The translations under genes were made by a program, and so were the position numbers. Of a stretch of DNA of 47,377 nt, positions 33,616 through 41,230 are shown piece by piece. The notes under the pieces were generated by a model. It did not search any database, had not been told where the DNA came from, and worked only from the letters and a program-made list of their open reading frames with translations. Numbering within the stretch: position 1 is the stretch's first letter; each line of letters opens with the position of its first letter. Source of the stretch: DASCOT01 sp036012155 (lineage in GTDB: Bacteria > Acidobacteriota > UBA890 > WLXD01); assembly GCA_036012155.1 (NCBI GenBank), contig DASCOT010000106.1:1-47377 (forward strand), read 5' to 3'.

Positions 33616-35394
33616 TCACTGGCCGCGGCGTACGCCCGGGCGTGAGCGGCGGCGCATCTCGAGGCGCTGCAGCTGGTCACGCATGAGCTCACGTACACGG
33701 TCGCCGTTGAGCACCGTCGGGGTGATCATCACGACGAGGTCTGACTTGCGGCTGCTGCGGTCCTTGCGCTTGAACAGCGAGCCCAGGATCGGAATGTCCC
33801 CGAGTATCGGGGTCTTGGTCACGCTCTCGCGCGTCACGTCCTCCAGGAGGCCGCCGATGAAGATGGTCTCGCCTTCACGAACTCGGATGACATTGTCGGT
33901 CACCCGCACGTCCATGATCGGGAAGCGGTCGCCGTTGGGCGAGATCGCCTCGCCGGCCAGGTTGGTGATCGCCGGCTGGATGCTCATCGTCACCCACCCA
34001 TCGGCCGCCACCTGCGGCGTTACCGAAAGGATGACGCCGTTGGTGACGGTGCCCGGACTCGTGGTCGTCTGAGCCAGTCCGCCCTGGTTGTTGAAGGTCG
34101 TCTGCGAGGTGAAGAACACCTCCTGCGTGCCGACGCTCAGCAACGCCACCTGGTTGTTCATGGTCACGACGGAGGGCGACGACAGCACGTCGACATCGCC
34201 CTGATTCGACATCGCGCCGAGCACGGCATTGAAGTTCTGGCGCTGGATGCCGGCTTGGAAGATGTTCAGGGCGCTGGAGCCGACCGTCTGACCGGCCGTG
34301 AGACCGAGATCGGTGAACACGGCGCTCCAATCAACGCCGGCAGCAAATTCCTGGTGCATCAGCACCTCGACGATCTTCGCCTCGATCAGCACCTGCCGCT
34401 GGGCGATCTCCTCGACCGACGCCAGGTACTCGCCGATTTCTTCAAGCACGTCGGGATAGTGGCGCACCATGATGGTGCCGGCGCTGCGATTCACATGCAG
34501 CGCGGGGCCGTCGGCGCCGAAGCCGCCCGCACCACCGAAGCCGCCGAGCCCACCGCGCAACAGCTGGCGGTTCGGATTCAGCGGATCGAGGCCGCCTCCA
34601 CCGAAGCCACCGCCGTAGCCGGCGCCCATGAGAAAGCCCACGCCCTGCGTGATGTCGTCCCAGACGAAGCTCGGGTCGTTCGACTGCACCGAGGCAGAGC
34701 CACCACCATTGCCGCCGCCGCCCTGGCCTCCAACGCCGCCATTCAGACCACCGGCGCCTGCACCGCCAGTGCCGCTGGCGCCGCCGTTGGCGAGGCCGCC
34801 GTTCTGGCCTCCTCGATTGCCCTGGCCGCCGGTGCTGACGCCCATGCTGCGGGAGCCGTTGCGGTCGGTCTGGACGATATCGAGGAAGAAGAAGCGTGTC
34901 TCCATCTGCCGAGGCCGGATCTTCAACACCCGGTTCTCTACCCGGTACTCCAGGCCAATCGGGGTCAACAGGCTGTCCAGCAGCAACGGAAGCGTGACCC
35001 CGACAATATCCTGGGTCACCGCGCCGGCGACATCGGGCTCGATGACGATCGACAGGTCGGACTCGCGGGCAATCGCCAACAACACGGCGCGCACGTCGGT
35101 CTCGCGCACCCGGAGGCTATAGGCGCGACCGGGATCGTAGCCGGTGTCGTCGAGCGACTCCTCGATCGAGGTAGCTGGTGCCTCGGCAATGCTCGTCTGT
35201 GGACCGAGATCGCCGAACGAGGGGCGCTCAGGCTCCTCCCAGCGCGGCGGTGAGGGTGCAGCCGCGGCCGATGTAGCCGGCCCTGCCTGCGTGCTGTTGT
35301 CGCCACGCGACGCACAACCCGGAATCACCATGACACCGAGCAGCAAGGCGGCTGCCATCTTCCATCGGGGCGTTAGTACGCTTCGGTTCATCAT
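33616..35394 (-). CDS. mshL: MshL/PilQ-type secretin lipoprotein with Gly-rich insert
   Basis: 592 aa. The ATG pair at 35394/35391 is preceded by AGGAGGT and opens a lipoprotein signal (KMAAALLLGVMVIPGC, Cys27); an ATG at 35430 overlapping the previous stop has no better site. Residues about 90-165 are a secretin/STN-like N domain (YSLRVRETDVRAVLLAIARE). Then comes a long glycine-rich, low-complexity region in two blocks, about 187-233 and 256-296. From about 310 the N1-like and secretin core follow (QRQVLIEAKIVEVLMHQEF, FTSQTTFNNQGG, the VPVLGDIP-like TPILGDIPILGSLFKRKD, and ELVVMITPTVL-like DLVVMITPTVLN). It forms the outer-membrane pore. Fourth gene of the mshI-J-K-L-M-N order. Confidence 0.88.
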   Translation of the reverse strand: MMNRSVLTPRWKMAAALLLGVMVIPGCASRGDNSTQAGPATSAAAAPSPPRWEEPERPSFGDLGPQTSIAEAPATSIEESLDDTGYDPGRAYSLRVRETDVRAVLLAIARESDLSIVIEPDVAGAVTQDIVGVTLPLLLDSLLTPIGLEYRVENRVLKIRPRQMETRFFFLDIVQTDRNGSRSMGVSTGGQGNRGGQNGGLANGGASGTGGAGAGGLNGGVGGQGGGGNGGGSASVQSNDPSFVWDDITQGVGFLMGAGYGGGFGGGGLDPLNPNRQLLRGGLGGFGGAGGFGADGPALHVNRSAGTIMVRHYPDVLEEIGEYLASVEEIAQRQVLIEAKIVEVLMHQEFAAGVDWSAVFTDLGLTAGQTVGSSALNIFQAGIQRQNFNAVLGAMSNQGDVDVLSSPSVVTMNNQVALLSVGTQEVFFTSQTTFNNQGGLAQTTTSPGTVTNGVILSVTPQVAADGWVTMSIQPAITNLAGEAISPNGDRFPIMDVRVTDNVIRVREGETIFIGGLLEDVTRESVTKTPILGDIPILGSLFKRKDRSSRKSDLVVMITPTVLNGDRVRELMRDQLQRLEMRRRSRPGVRRGQ

Positions 35395-35429
35395 CCCAGA
35401 CCTCCTCGATCCGACTCTCAGCGGGTTCA

Positions 35430-36017
35430 TCAGTACCTCCCGACGGTGCCGCTGCGGGAGCTCAGACCGATCGCGGCGTCAGCCATTCTCAGGACATGCC
35501 GTTGGCCTCCGGCGGCGAAGACCACGGTCTCTTCGGTTACCTCGACTACCTGCAAGCCGGCAACGTGGTCGCCGACGGTCACGATGTCGTTGTTGATTAC
35601 AGCCACCCGGCGACCCGTGCTATCGGTCACGATCGCCGAAAGGTAAAGGCCCTCGTCCAACGCCACGCTGGCGTCGGTGTAGACCGGAGCGAAGTTATCG
35701 AGCGCCCAGATCTCGCGTGGCGTGAAGAACGGATTGCGACCCCAACTCGTGTCCATCGTCAGGTCGGCAGCGGTGATCTCGCCACGGCGCTCGACCGGCC
35801 GAGCCTGAGCTCGCGGCGCGCTTGGCACCGGTCGCTGGGTCGGAGCGGCGCCCTGTTGCTCGAATCCCGGCGGCGTCAGGCTAGGATCCTGGGGCAGCGG
35901 CCCGAGCTCCGTGTCGCCGCCGAAGTCACCCACCACGCCGGTGAAGTAGAGCGCGTTGTAGAGCAGCACGGCAACGAAGACCACGATCAGCACCATCAAG
36001 ACATTTCGGCTACCCAT
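35430..36017 (-). CDS. mshK: PilP/MshK-like pilus assembly protein
   Basis: 195 aa from the ATG at 36017, which has GGGAGG upstream and overlaps the end of the pilO-like gene by eight bases. One N-terminal membrane helix (NVLMVLIVVFVAVLLYNALYF), a disordered Pro-rich linker, then a GspC/PilP-type beta domain: WGRNPFFTPREIW, LYLSAIVTDSTGRRVAVIN, IVTVGDHVAGLQVVEVTEET. In MSHA and type IV pili such proteins connect the inner-membrane subcomplex to the N domains of the secretin, the next gene. Confidence 0.78.
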   Translation of the reverse strand: MGSRNVLMVLIVVFVAVLLYNALYFTGVVGDFGGDTELGPLPQDPSLTPPGFEQQGAAPTQRPVPSAPRAQARPVERRGEITAADLTMDTSWGRNPFFTPREIWALDNFAPVYTDASVALDEGLYLSAIVTDSTGRRVAVINNDIVTVGDHVAGLQVVEVTEETVVFAAGGQRHVLRMADAAIGLSSRSGTVGRY

Positions 36018-36684
36018 TACCGCCTCCCTGAGCACCTACGGACTGGCGGGAGCCACCCGGTGCCCCGTTGCCAGACGACGCATCGTTGGCGCTGGGGCGG
36101 AAATAGACGAGCAAGCGCAGATCGGTCACGACTTCCGGAAAGGCGCGCTGCATATCCAGGCCGGCGATCTCGGCAACCCAACCGAGGCGCCCTACCTGGG
36201 CGACAAAGCGGCTCGTCGCAACGAAATCGCCAAACAGACGGCAATTGAGCGGTACGTAGCTGGCGCCCGGAACCGCGCCGATCACGCGGGCGGAATCGGC
36301 CGGCGCGCCAGCAGCGCCGCCGGCGCCGGCTACTGGGGCGACGTTCTCACTGGTGATGAACAGCTCCACGCCCTCGGCCTCGCCGAGCCGCACGAGCGAC
36401 TCGATCAGCAGAGTGAGCTCCGACTCCGGCCCGAGCCGACTCAGCAGCTCATCACTGGAGCCCTGCCAGGCAGCCCGCTCTGCGGGTGCCGCGGGAGGAA
36501 TGCTCTCAATCTCACGCTCCATCTGATCGAGCTGTGATTCGGCCGCCTCGATCTCGTTCGAGGCCGATGCCTCTCTGGCACGCATCGGCTGCACGAACCA
36601 CATCCAAAGCACGATCGCTGCGAACAGGACCGCCATTCCGAGGATGGCAGCACGAACTTCGGGTTGCAGATCCGACCAATTCAT
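36010..36684 (-). CDS. mshJ: PilO/MshJ-like inner-membrane assembly protein
   Basis: 224 aa. Short cytoplasmic start (MNWSDLQPEVR), one membrane helix (AAILGMAVLFAAIVLWMWFV), a coiled coil (ASNEIEAAESQLDQMEREIE) and a periplasmic ferredoxin-like domain (LTLLIESLVRLGEAEGVELF ... YVPLNCRLFGDFVATSRFV), the layout of PilO. Its ATG overlaps the stop of the pilM-pilN fusion by four bases (ATGA). PilO pairs with PilN in the inner membrane; here its partner would be the C-terminal half of the fusion. The tail is low complexity (SSGNGAPGGSRQSV). Confidence 0.8.
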   Translation of the reverse strand: MNWSDLQPEVRAAILGMAVLFAAIVLWMWFVQPMRAREASASNEIEAAESQLDQMEREIESIPPAAPAERAAWQGSSDELLSRLGPESELTLLIESLVRLGEAEGVELFITSENVAPVAGAGGAAGAPADSARVIGAVPGASYVPLNCRLFGDFVATSRFVAQVGRLGWVAEIAGLDMQRAFPEVVTDLRLLVYFRPSANDASSGNGAPGGSRQSVGAQGGGNG

Positions 36685-38465
36685 TGCCCGCCTCCAGCGA
36701 TCGACTTGAGTTGAACCGCGACCTTGAAGCCGACCGAGTCGGCTGTCGGCCCGAACGGCGGCAGATCGTCCAGCGTGGTGCGCACGGATCCCTGCGGCTG
36801 TCCCTGTTGCGATAGGCTTCTCCCTCTCCCGACAACCCCGCCCTCGCCGTAGCGGCGCCCAAAGGCTTGCAAGAGCGTGTTGTCGCGGTCATATCGCGTC
36901 ACGTTGCGTCGATCGATGGGCGGTCCGAACCCGAGCACTGGATCGACTGCGCCACGCCGGGCAGCCGTGGCAGGAGCGTTGCGCTGCCGCATCTGCTCCG
37001 CTTGCTGCAACACCAGCGGGCCCCGGCGCGCGCCCTCGGAGCCGATCACCAGCGGCTCGATCAAGTGCACGTCGTGCACGATCGGATCGCTCACGACCAT
37101 GCTGTAGTAGCGGTTGAACACGGCCTGGGAACTGGAGCGAGAGTCGCCGAGCACCAAGCCCTCGACAAGCGCGTCCCAGTAGCGCTCACCGCGCGGGCCA
37201 GCCAGCGGCTGCCACGAGACACGCTCGATGACGAGCTCCTCGGGGGCCCGCAGGCTCAGGCGCTGCAGAACGGCACCGATGAGCGTGGTCTCGAGCGAGC
37301 GTTGCTCGAGCAGGGCGCGGCGTGCTGCGTGGCTCGAGCGCTCCTGCGCCGTCGCCCGTACCTGTCGCAGCTCCTGCTGCCGCTGCACGACCTGCTCTTG
37401 CACCTGCGTCACGCGGTTGCTGCTGACCGCCGAGTTGAGCAGCGCCAGCAACCCCCATCCGACCAAGAAGAGCAGCAGCGCCGCGGCGGCCACACGACCG
37501 ATCGACATGGCGCGCTGCGTACGGTCCTCGCTCACCTGCTCCGGTGACACGAGGTTGGCACTGTCCGTACCGACCATCGAAGCAGCACCGAATGCGGCAG
37601 CGAGCGCCGGCTGCTCGATGGGATCAATAGCGTCACCCAGATCGACATGATCGCTAACATCGAAGAGCTCGACATTGACGCCGAGTGCCTCACGGAGCCG
37701 CGGTGCCAGGTCGGTGAGGTTGTCCATCGGACCGGCGAGCACCAGTCGCTGCACCGTGGCGCCCTGGGCACGTTGTCCGAAGTACAGGAAAGACCGTCGC
37801 AGCTCGGTGGCCGCCAGATCGGCTATCGAATCGGAGCCTTCGCCGCGCAGCGCGAAGTCGCGTACCAGCTCGAGGTTGCCATCCTGGAAGACCAGCAGGT
37901 AGGAACGCCCGGCGGACAGGTAGGCGATCGCCGTACCGCCAGCGATCGGCGGCAACAGCTCCATCGCCTGGGCCAGCGAGGCGGGAATCGTGGTGACCGA
38001 ATCTGCCCTGAGGCCGGCGGCCTCGATGGCGTCGACGGCGTTGCGCATCGTCGACTTGTCGATTGCCGAGATCAGCACCTTCTGTTTGGCAACTCCACCT
38101 TCGGTGGCGTAGCCGACCGCCATGTGCGAGTAGGCGAGCTGGCTCTCGGGGACCGGCGCCAGCTTGCGCACTTCGGCACCAGCTGCGAAGTGTCGCTCGC
38201 TGTCCGACATCTCGGGCATATTGACGAGGTAGTGGTAGATATCACCCTCGACCACCACGGCGCGCGCCGACCGACCGCTGATGCCTGTGGTTTCCAGCCA
38301 GCGACGAATCCACTGACCCAGCTCGCGGCCGCTGAAGCCAGCCTGGGCTGCGTGACCAGCGCCGGCCAACCGCGGCGGGTCGCCGCGCAGCTCAGCCGCG
38401 GCGACGCTGCGCCCGAGCTCGATGCCGACGCTACCACCGCCGCGCAAGTTATCCATGAAACCCAT
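36681..38465 (-). CDS. mshI: Fused PilM-PilN (MshI-like) assembly protein
   Basis: 594 aa from ATG 38465, two bases after the pseudopilin stop, with AGAGGTGATC upstream. Residues 1-300 are PilM-like, actin fold: SVGIELGRSVAAAELRG, ARAVVVEGDIYHYLV, KVLISAIDKSTMRNAVDAIE, GGTAIAYLSAGRSYLLVF, RLVLAGPMDNLTDL. A membrane helix follows at 323-345 (RVAAAALLLFLVGWGLLALL), then a coiled coil (VQEQVVQRQQELRQVRATAQ) and a PilN-like periplasmic region (LETTLIGAVLQRLSLRAPEEL, then an extended tail). PilM normally clamps the cytoplasmic N-terminus of separate PilN; here they are covalently joined, as in long MshI-type proteins. Confidence 0.82.
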   Translation of the reverse strand: MGFMDNLRGGGSVGIELGRSVAAAELRGDPPRLAGAGHAAQAGFSGRELGQWIRRWLETTGISGRSARAVVVEGDIYHYLVNMPEMSDSERHFAAGAEVRKLAPVPESQLAYSHMAVGYATEGGVAKQKVLISAIDKSTMRNAVDAIEAAGLRADSVTTIPASLAQAMELLPPIAGGTAIAYLSAGRSYLLVFQDGNLELVRDFALRGEGSDSIADLAATELRRSFLYFGQRAQGATVQRLVLAGPMDNLTDLAPRLREALGVNVELFDVSDHVDLGDAIDPIEQPALAAAFGAASMVGTDSANLVSPEQVSEDRTQRAMSIGRVAAAALLLFLVGWGLLALLNSAVSSNRVTQVQEQVVQRQQELRQVRATAQERSSHAARRALLEQRSLETTLIGAVLQRLSLRAPEELVIERVSWQPLAGPRGERYWDALVEGLVLGDSRSSSQAVFNRYYSMVVSDPIVHDVHLIEPLVIGSEGARRGPLVLQQAEQMRQRNAPATAARRGAVDPVLGFGPPIDRRNVTRYDRDNTLLQAFGRRYGEGGVVGRGRSLSQQGQPQGSVRTTLDDLPPFGPTADSVGFKVAVQLKSIAGGGQ

Positions 38466-38467
38466 GA

Positions 38468-38875
38468 TCACCTCTGGCCGTTGGCCGTCTCCACATTGAA
38501 CATGTCGAAGAAGTCGAGCCGCCACTTGGCGCGCGCATCCGACTCGTCGTCGGGACCGCTCGGCTTGTCGCCCTCGCCGATCAGCAGGCCGGTCGCCCAG
38601 GTGCGAACCGGGGGATGATCGTAGCCGGCCTCCTCGAAGATGGCGCCTTCGCCAACGTCATCGAGCATCGCTTTGATGACCGAGCAGATGGCCCCGAGAT
38701 CCTCTTTGACGCGAACGAAGCGGGCAAGTCGGTTGTAGCCGCCGATCTGCGGCAGCATGATGGTGCTCAGGATCACCAGAACAAGAAGGATGACGGTGAC
38801 CTCGACGAGCGTGAACCCTCGCTCGGATGCGACGTCCAGTGACGTTCGCGGCTGCGCGACCTTACGTGAAACCAT
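38468..38875 (-). CDS. Type IV pilin-like pseudopilin
   Basis: 135 aa from ATG 38875. A 20-residue basic leader ends in G, then the prepilin motif FTLVEVTVILLVLVILSTIM with the conserved Glu at +5, so cleavage by a prepilin peptidase between Gly20 and Phe21 is expected. The globular part is short (KEDLGAICSVIKAMLDDVGE ... AKWRLDFFDMFNVETANGQ), with no GspG-type C-terminal calcium motif. Located two bases before the pilM-pilN fusion; it is the pseudopilin most tightly joined to the assembly genes. A longer open frame upstream is arginine-rich intergenic sequence without a ribosome-binding site. Confidence 0.85.
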   Translation of the reverse strand: MVSRKVAQPRTSLDVASERGFTLVEVTVILLVLVILSTIMLPQIGGYNRLARFVRVKEDLGAICSVIKAMLDDVGEGAIFEEAGYDHPPVRTWATGLLIGEGDKPSGPDDESDARAKWRLDFFDMFNVETANGQR

Positions 38876-38940
38876 TCGCTTGGGCCTCGTTGGGGCCACG
38901 TCGTCTGCCTTCGGCAGGCCCGCGGCGCGACCTACCGGGC

Positions 38941-38990
38941 GACCGCGTTGTGCACCGGCGTGCCGCGACCGCGTTGTGCACCGGCGTGCC
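38941..38990. repeat. Tandem 26-bp-period repeat, two copies
   Basis: GACCGCGTTGTGCACCGGCG continuing TGCC occurs at 38941-38964 and again at 38967-38990, joined by GC; period 26. It lies in the 429-base gap between the pseudopilin gene and the HTH gene at 39305. Each unit contains the palindrome GTGCAC, also present twice near 39930. Confidence 0.85.
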
Positions 38991-39030
38991 GAGAGCTGAG
39001 ACGTGAGCCACGTCGTTCTACGTAGCGTCC

Positions 39031-39060
39031 AATGTAGACGCAGCCGAAGGCTCCAACCAA
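39031..39060 (-). promoter_or_regulatory. Weak candidate sigma-70 promoter before the pseudopilin-mshI-N genes
   Basis: Minus strand TTGGTT (39060-39055), 18-base spacer, TACATT (39036-39031). Each hexamer matches consensus at four of six or fewer positions. It would give the assembly genes a start separate from the sigma-54 promoter 3.6 kb upstream. Support is by pattern only. Confidence 0.3.
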
Positions 39061-39106
39061 ACCCCATCGCGTCCAGCGGCCACGCCTGGCCGGCCGGTCG
39101 GGCGCC

Positions 39107-39124
39107 GCCAACGGCGACGTTGGC
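39107..39124. other. Hairpin with GNRA tetraloop, no T run
   Basis: GCCAACG-GCGA-CGTTGGC is a perfect seven-base-pair stem with a GCGA loop on the plus strand. It lies between the last HTH gene and the pseudopilin gene. Without a T run it is not a convincing intrinsic terminator; it could pause or protect the transcript. Confidence 0.45.
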
Positions 39125-39304
39125 AGCCGCAGCCAGACAACGCCAGAGCCCGTAGATTACCGGCTCAGGGCGCGCCAGCTAGCCACACCCTGGCGGTAGT
39201 TTGCGCCGGCTGTCCACGCTTCGCAGATCCGGACATGCGCGGCCATGAAGGCGCCTGCGTCTACCTGCGAGCGGAGTTTGCGAGCACGATCGGGCTCGAG
39301 AGAA

Positions 39305-39520
39305 TCAATCGGAATCGCGCTCGCCGACGAGCTTGAGGCGCGCATCCCGCCCATGACTCCTCTGCCAATACTCGATATCCATCTCGCGGAAACGCCAGTG
39401 ACCGCCGACGTTGACATACGGCAGCCGGCCCTCGACGACCTCGCGTACCACGGCATCACGAGTCATCTCGAGGCGCGAGGCCAGGGTTGCAACCGTCTCG
39501 ACGCGAATGCTGCTTTCCAC
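39305..39520 (-). CDS. Small excisionase/BldC-like HTH protein (E)
   Basis: 71 aa, GTG start with GGGGA eight bases upstream. Core VETVATLASRLEMTRDAVVR, EVVEGRLPYVNVGGHWRFRE, MDIEYWQ: a winged helix-turn-helix of the MerR/excisionase type (HTH_17), nearly filling the protein. It shares the GRLP(F/Y)V-V-G-R(Y/F)R pattern with four other genes in this cluster, most closely with the one at 39633. No effector domain, so it acts as a DNA-binding protein alone or as an oligomer, as BldC does. Last of three HTH genes before the assembly genes. Confidence 0.82.
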   Translation of the reverse strand: MESSIRVETVATLASRLEMTRDAVVREVVEGRLPYVNVGGHWRFREMDIEYWQRSHGRDARLKLVGERDSD

Positions 39521-39632
39521 GTGAGATCCCCAACTGGTCCAGGCTATGGTGAGCGGTCGGGTGAAGCGTATGGGCGCTGCAGCGGGAGCTCAACGACGTG
39601 TGGCCGGAGTTGGCCGCTCCTGTCCGGTCGAT

Positions 39633-39893
39633 TCAGCTGCTGCCGCTCTCGGCCTCTGTTGCCTGGACCATGGCCGGAAGACGATCCTCACGACCTCCCC
39701 GCAGCAGTTGCAACCTGGGCAACCCTCCGGCTCGTTCCAGCCAGAGCTCGATATCACGCTCGCGAAAGCGCCAATTGCCGGCGACGCTCACATACGGAAG
39801 GCGACACCGCATGACCTCGCGCTCGATGGTGCGGCGCGGTAGGCCGAAACGCTCTGCCAAGGTATCGACGGTCTCGAGGCGCTGCCGCTTCAT
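39633..39893 (-). CDS. Small excisionase/BldC-like HTH protein (D)
   Basis: 86 aa, ATG start. Core LETVDTLAERFGLPRRTIER, EVMRCRLPYVSVAGNWRFRE, RDIELWL, followed by a basic-acidic tail (LPRLQLLRGGREDRLPAMVQ). Same fold and spacing as its neighbours; the closest relative in the window is protein E. Two GGTGCACA direct repeats 21 bases apart lie just upstream of its start (39930-39958), possible sites for one of these proteins. No integrase, recombinase or att-like repeat is near, so a true excisionase role is unlikely. Confidence 0.82.
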   Translation of the reverse strand: MKRQRLETVDTLAERFGLPRRTIEREVMRCRLPYVSVAGNWRFRERDIELWLERAGGLPRLQLLRGGREDRLPAMVQATEAESGSS

Positions 39894-39929
39894 TGCTCAC
39901 AACCGGGAGTACAGGGGTTCGACTTGATT

Positions 39930-39958
39930 GGTGCACAGCATGAAGGGAGTGGTGCACA
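39930..39958. repeat. Direct repeat GGTGCACA, two copies 21 bp apart
   Basis: GGTGCACA at 39930-39937 and 39951-39958, two helical turns apart, 37 to 65 bases upstream of the start of the HTH gene at 39893. Each contains the palindrome GTGCAC. The position and phasing suggest a regulator-binding site. Confidence 0.6.
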
Positions 39959-40107
39959 CGCGCAACAGATCGAGTCCGCCGTTGGCCGTGCTAGTCCACC
40001 CACCTCGGCAGAAGGCGAAAGAAGGATGGCAACGGACCGCTGGGAGGCTGACGAGTCACACCGGATGCTACGCCGTGGAGGGCCCTATTCGCCGGCTGCG
40101 GCGAGCC

Positions 40108-40338
40108 TCAGAGCGACGACGAAGCGCGGAGGCTACGGCCGCCCTGGATCAGGCGAAAGCGAGAGCGCTGCAGGCGCGAGCGCAGGTAGGCCTCGACATC
40201 GGTCTTTCGGTAGCGTCGACGTCCGCCGACCATGACGAACGGCAGACGTCCACGAGCCACTTCGCGCTGAACGGTCCTCGCACTGACGTGCAGATACTCC
40301 GCCAGTGAGAAGGTGGTGAACAGGGTAGTGTCCGACAT
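40108..40338 (-). CDS. Small excisionase/BldC-like HTH protein (C)
   Basis: 76 aa from ATG 40338 (MSDTTLF); an in-frame ATG 27 bases earlier (MSQTIGSKR) is possible. Core LFTTFSLAEYLHVSARTVQR, EVARGRLPFVMVGGRRRYRK, TDVEAYL, then a basic tail (RSRLQRSRFRLIQGGRSLRA). It sits between the second pseudopilin gene and HTH genes D and E. A candidate sigma-70 promoter lies about 55 bases upstream, so C, D and E might also be expressed independently of the pilus promoter. Confidence 0.82.
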   Translation of the reverse strand: MSDTTLFTTFSLAEYLHVSARTVQREVARGRLPFVMVGGRRRYRKTDVEAYLRSRLQRSRFRLIQGGRSLRASSSL

Positions 40339-40392
40339 TCGCTTCGACCCGATCGTCTGGCTCATTCGCTTGGTCTCTGTAAGCAGGGATCG

Positions 40393-40421
40393 ACCCTACC
40401 GTTCGTCACGAGGGTGTGCAA
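40393..40421 (-). promoter_or_regulatory. Candidate sigma-70 promoter for HTH genes C-D-E
   Basis: Minus strand TTGCAC (40421-40416), 17-base spacer, TAGGGT (40398-40393). The 211-base gap between the pseudopilin stop at 40550 and the HTH start at 40338 holds nothing else recognised. Hexamers match consensus at four of six positions each with ideal spacing. Confidence 0.45.
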
Positions 40422-40549
40422 ACGGCGGGGTTGTGTGGTGTCCCGCCATGTCCAGCGAAGGTGCGTATCTTGACAAGAGCGCCGACAGCGGTGGCCGTGA
40501 GCGTGCCTATCAGGCGAGCCGAGCTGCGTTGGGCTGGGTGCCGCCGGCC

Positions 40550-41230
40550 TCATTGGATCCGGGCGCTGATATCGAGAGGACTGGCCGCGGCGTCGCCGAG
40601 CAGCTGTGCGTCGGCCGACGGATACAGGGTGTCGAACACACCGTCGGGTCCCGCCGACAGAGCCCACACGGCCCGCTTTTGCTGCACGCCACCCGCCTCG
40701 AAGGCACCGGGGTTCACCGACAGGTGCTCCACGTTGATAACGTAACGATTGCCCCACGGATCGCTCGGCATGTGTGCGTTGAGGTAGGGACCATTCCAGC
40801 CCGAACCGCTCAGCGCCGTCTTCAACGGATACCCGATGTTCCCTGACGACGGGCGATTGTTGACAAGCTGGTTGGAGATGAAGTCGATCAGGTTAGGGTC
40901 GGAGTTCAGCCAGGGCTCGGCGCCAGGACGCGCCTCGCCAACGACGCCGGCCGAGACCAGCAGCGCAATGTGCCACTCGCGCTGGCCGTCGGCGAACTGG
41001 GCGTGGAAACCATTGTCCCGAAAGAACTCGAACACCGAGTCGCCCAGGATCCGCACGTCGTTCTGAGCTCGTGCCAACCGCGACTGGTTCAAGAAGTTGA
41101 ACACCGACGGCGCCAGGATCAAGCCGAGGATCGCGATCACCGCCAGAATGATGGTGATCTCCAGCAGCGTGAAACCGCGCTCGCCGCGAGACCGCTCGCG
41201 GCCGCCGGATGCACCCAACACAGGGTTCAT
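40550..41230 (-). CDS. GspG-like pseudopilin
   Basis: 226 aa. Leader of 19 residues ending RGERG, then FTLLEITIILAVIAILGLIL with Glu at +5: a class III signal for prepilin peptidase. The globular domain ends in a GspG-type segment, NGPYLNAHMPSDPWGNRYVI and WALSAGPDGVFDTLYPS, which in major pseudopilins forms the calcium-binding loop. Its ATG overlaps the stop of the preceding pseudopilin frame by four bases (ATGA). Probably a major or minor subunit of the filament. Followed by HTH gene C. Confidence 0.88.
   Translation of the reverse strand: MNPVLGASGGRERSRGERGFTLLEITIILAVIAILGLILAPSVFNFLNQSRLARAQNDVRILGDSVFEFFRDNGFHAQFADGQREWHIALLVSAGVVGEARPGAEPWLNSDPNLIDFISNQLVNNRPSSGNIGYPLKTALSGSGWNGPYLNAHMPSDPWGNRYVINVEHLSVNPGAFEAGGVQQKRAVWALSAGPDGVFDTLYPSADAQLLGDAAASPLDISARIQ

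Noticed and set aside
39157..39459. 100-codon minus-strand ORF overlapping HTH gene E
   Set aside because: It is mostly a shadow of gene E in another frame; the unique tail has no ribosome-binding site or recognisable domain.
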